The notes beneath the pieces were generated by a model. It was not told the DNA's origin and searched no databases. It saw only the letters and a list, made by a program, of their open reading frames with translations. From positions 1 to 6,307 of the forward strand of contig CAMWKY010000131.1 in assembly GCA_947174965.1 (NCBI GenBank): a stretch of DNA of 6,307 bases, given 5' to 3'. The position numbers and the translations under genes were made by a program. The stretch comes from an uncultured Ruminococcus sp. (GTDB lineage Bacteria; Bacillota; Clostridia; Oscillospirales; Ruminococcaceae). Position 1 is the stretch's first letter, and the number at the start of each line of letters is the position of its first letter. Shown piece after piece: positions 6,286 through 6,307 of the stretch.

Positions 6286-6307
6286 CTGTTTTTATCTCTT
6301 TCTGCGG

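Noticed and set aside
1..6307. CRISPR arrays, tRNA or rRNA genes, insertion sequences, attachment sites
   Set aside because: No regularly spaced repeats, tRNA-like cloverleaf segments, transposase reading frames or terminal inverted repeats were seen on either strand.

Overview
The window looks like chromosome from a low-GC Firmicute, most like the gut and rumen Clostridia (Ruminococcus/Oscillospiraceae-type). This is inferred from the AT-rich composition, strong GGAGG-type ribosome binding sites, a TTGACT/TACAAT promoter and the protein families present. No lineage marker such as rRNA is present, so the placement is tentative.

The left part (1-2795, plus strand) is a BceAB-type (antimicrobial-peptide/bacitracin export and resistance class) ABC transporter cassette. 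The ATPase enters from the left edge already at its Walker A motif, so its start and the operon promoter lie outside the window. A 56-codon single-membrane-span protein (637-807) follows. It overlaps the ATPase and the permease by ATGA at both ends. The 663-residue permease (804-2795) has the 10-segment FtsX-type layout and a large extracellular domain of about 225 residues. The two ATGA junctions are near-copies of each other.

A perfect 10-bp hairpin with an A-tract on one side and a T-tract on the other (2794-2838) separates this cassette from a convergent two-gene unit on the minus strand. Reading leftward from a well-formed promoter (6257-6285), that unit holds a 727-residue YceG-family protein (the 'biosynthetic module' component of Ter/tellurite-type stress loci) and then a 376-residue TelA/KlaA/YceH-family toxic anion resistance protein. 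The pair matches the end of the yceCDEFGH stress operon of Bacillus subtilis. Here yceG is the first gene of its transcript, and no TerD or TerC gene is in the window.

Both units probably belong to envelope or toxic-agent stress defence, but nothing in the sequence links them beyond adjacency and a shared terminator. The most interesting observations are the unlisted small membrane protein with its duplicated coupling junctions, a threefold internal motif in the YceG protein, and matching ACAATA/TATTGT inverted repeats at the promoter and in the yceG-telA gap. The window is gene-dense and has no gene-free stretch over 300 bases.
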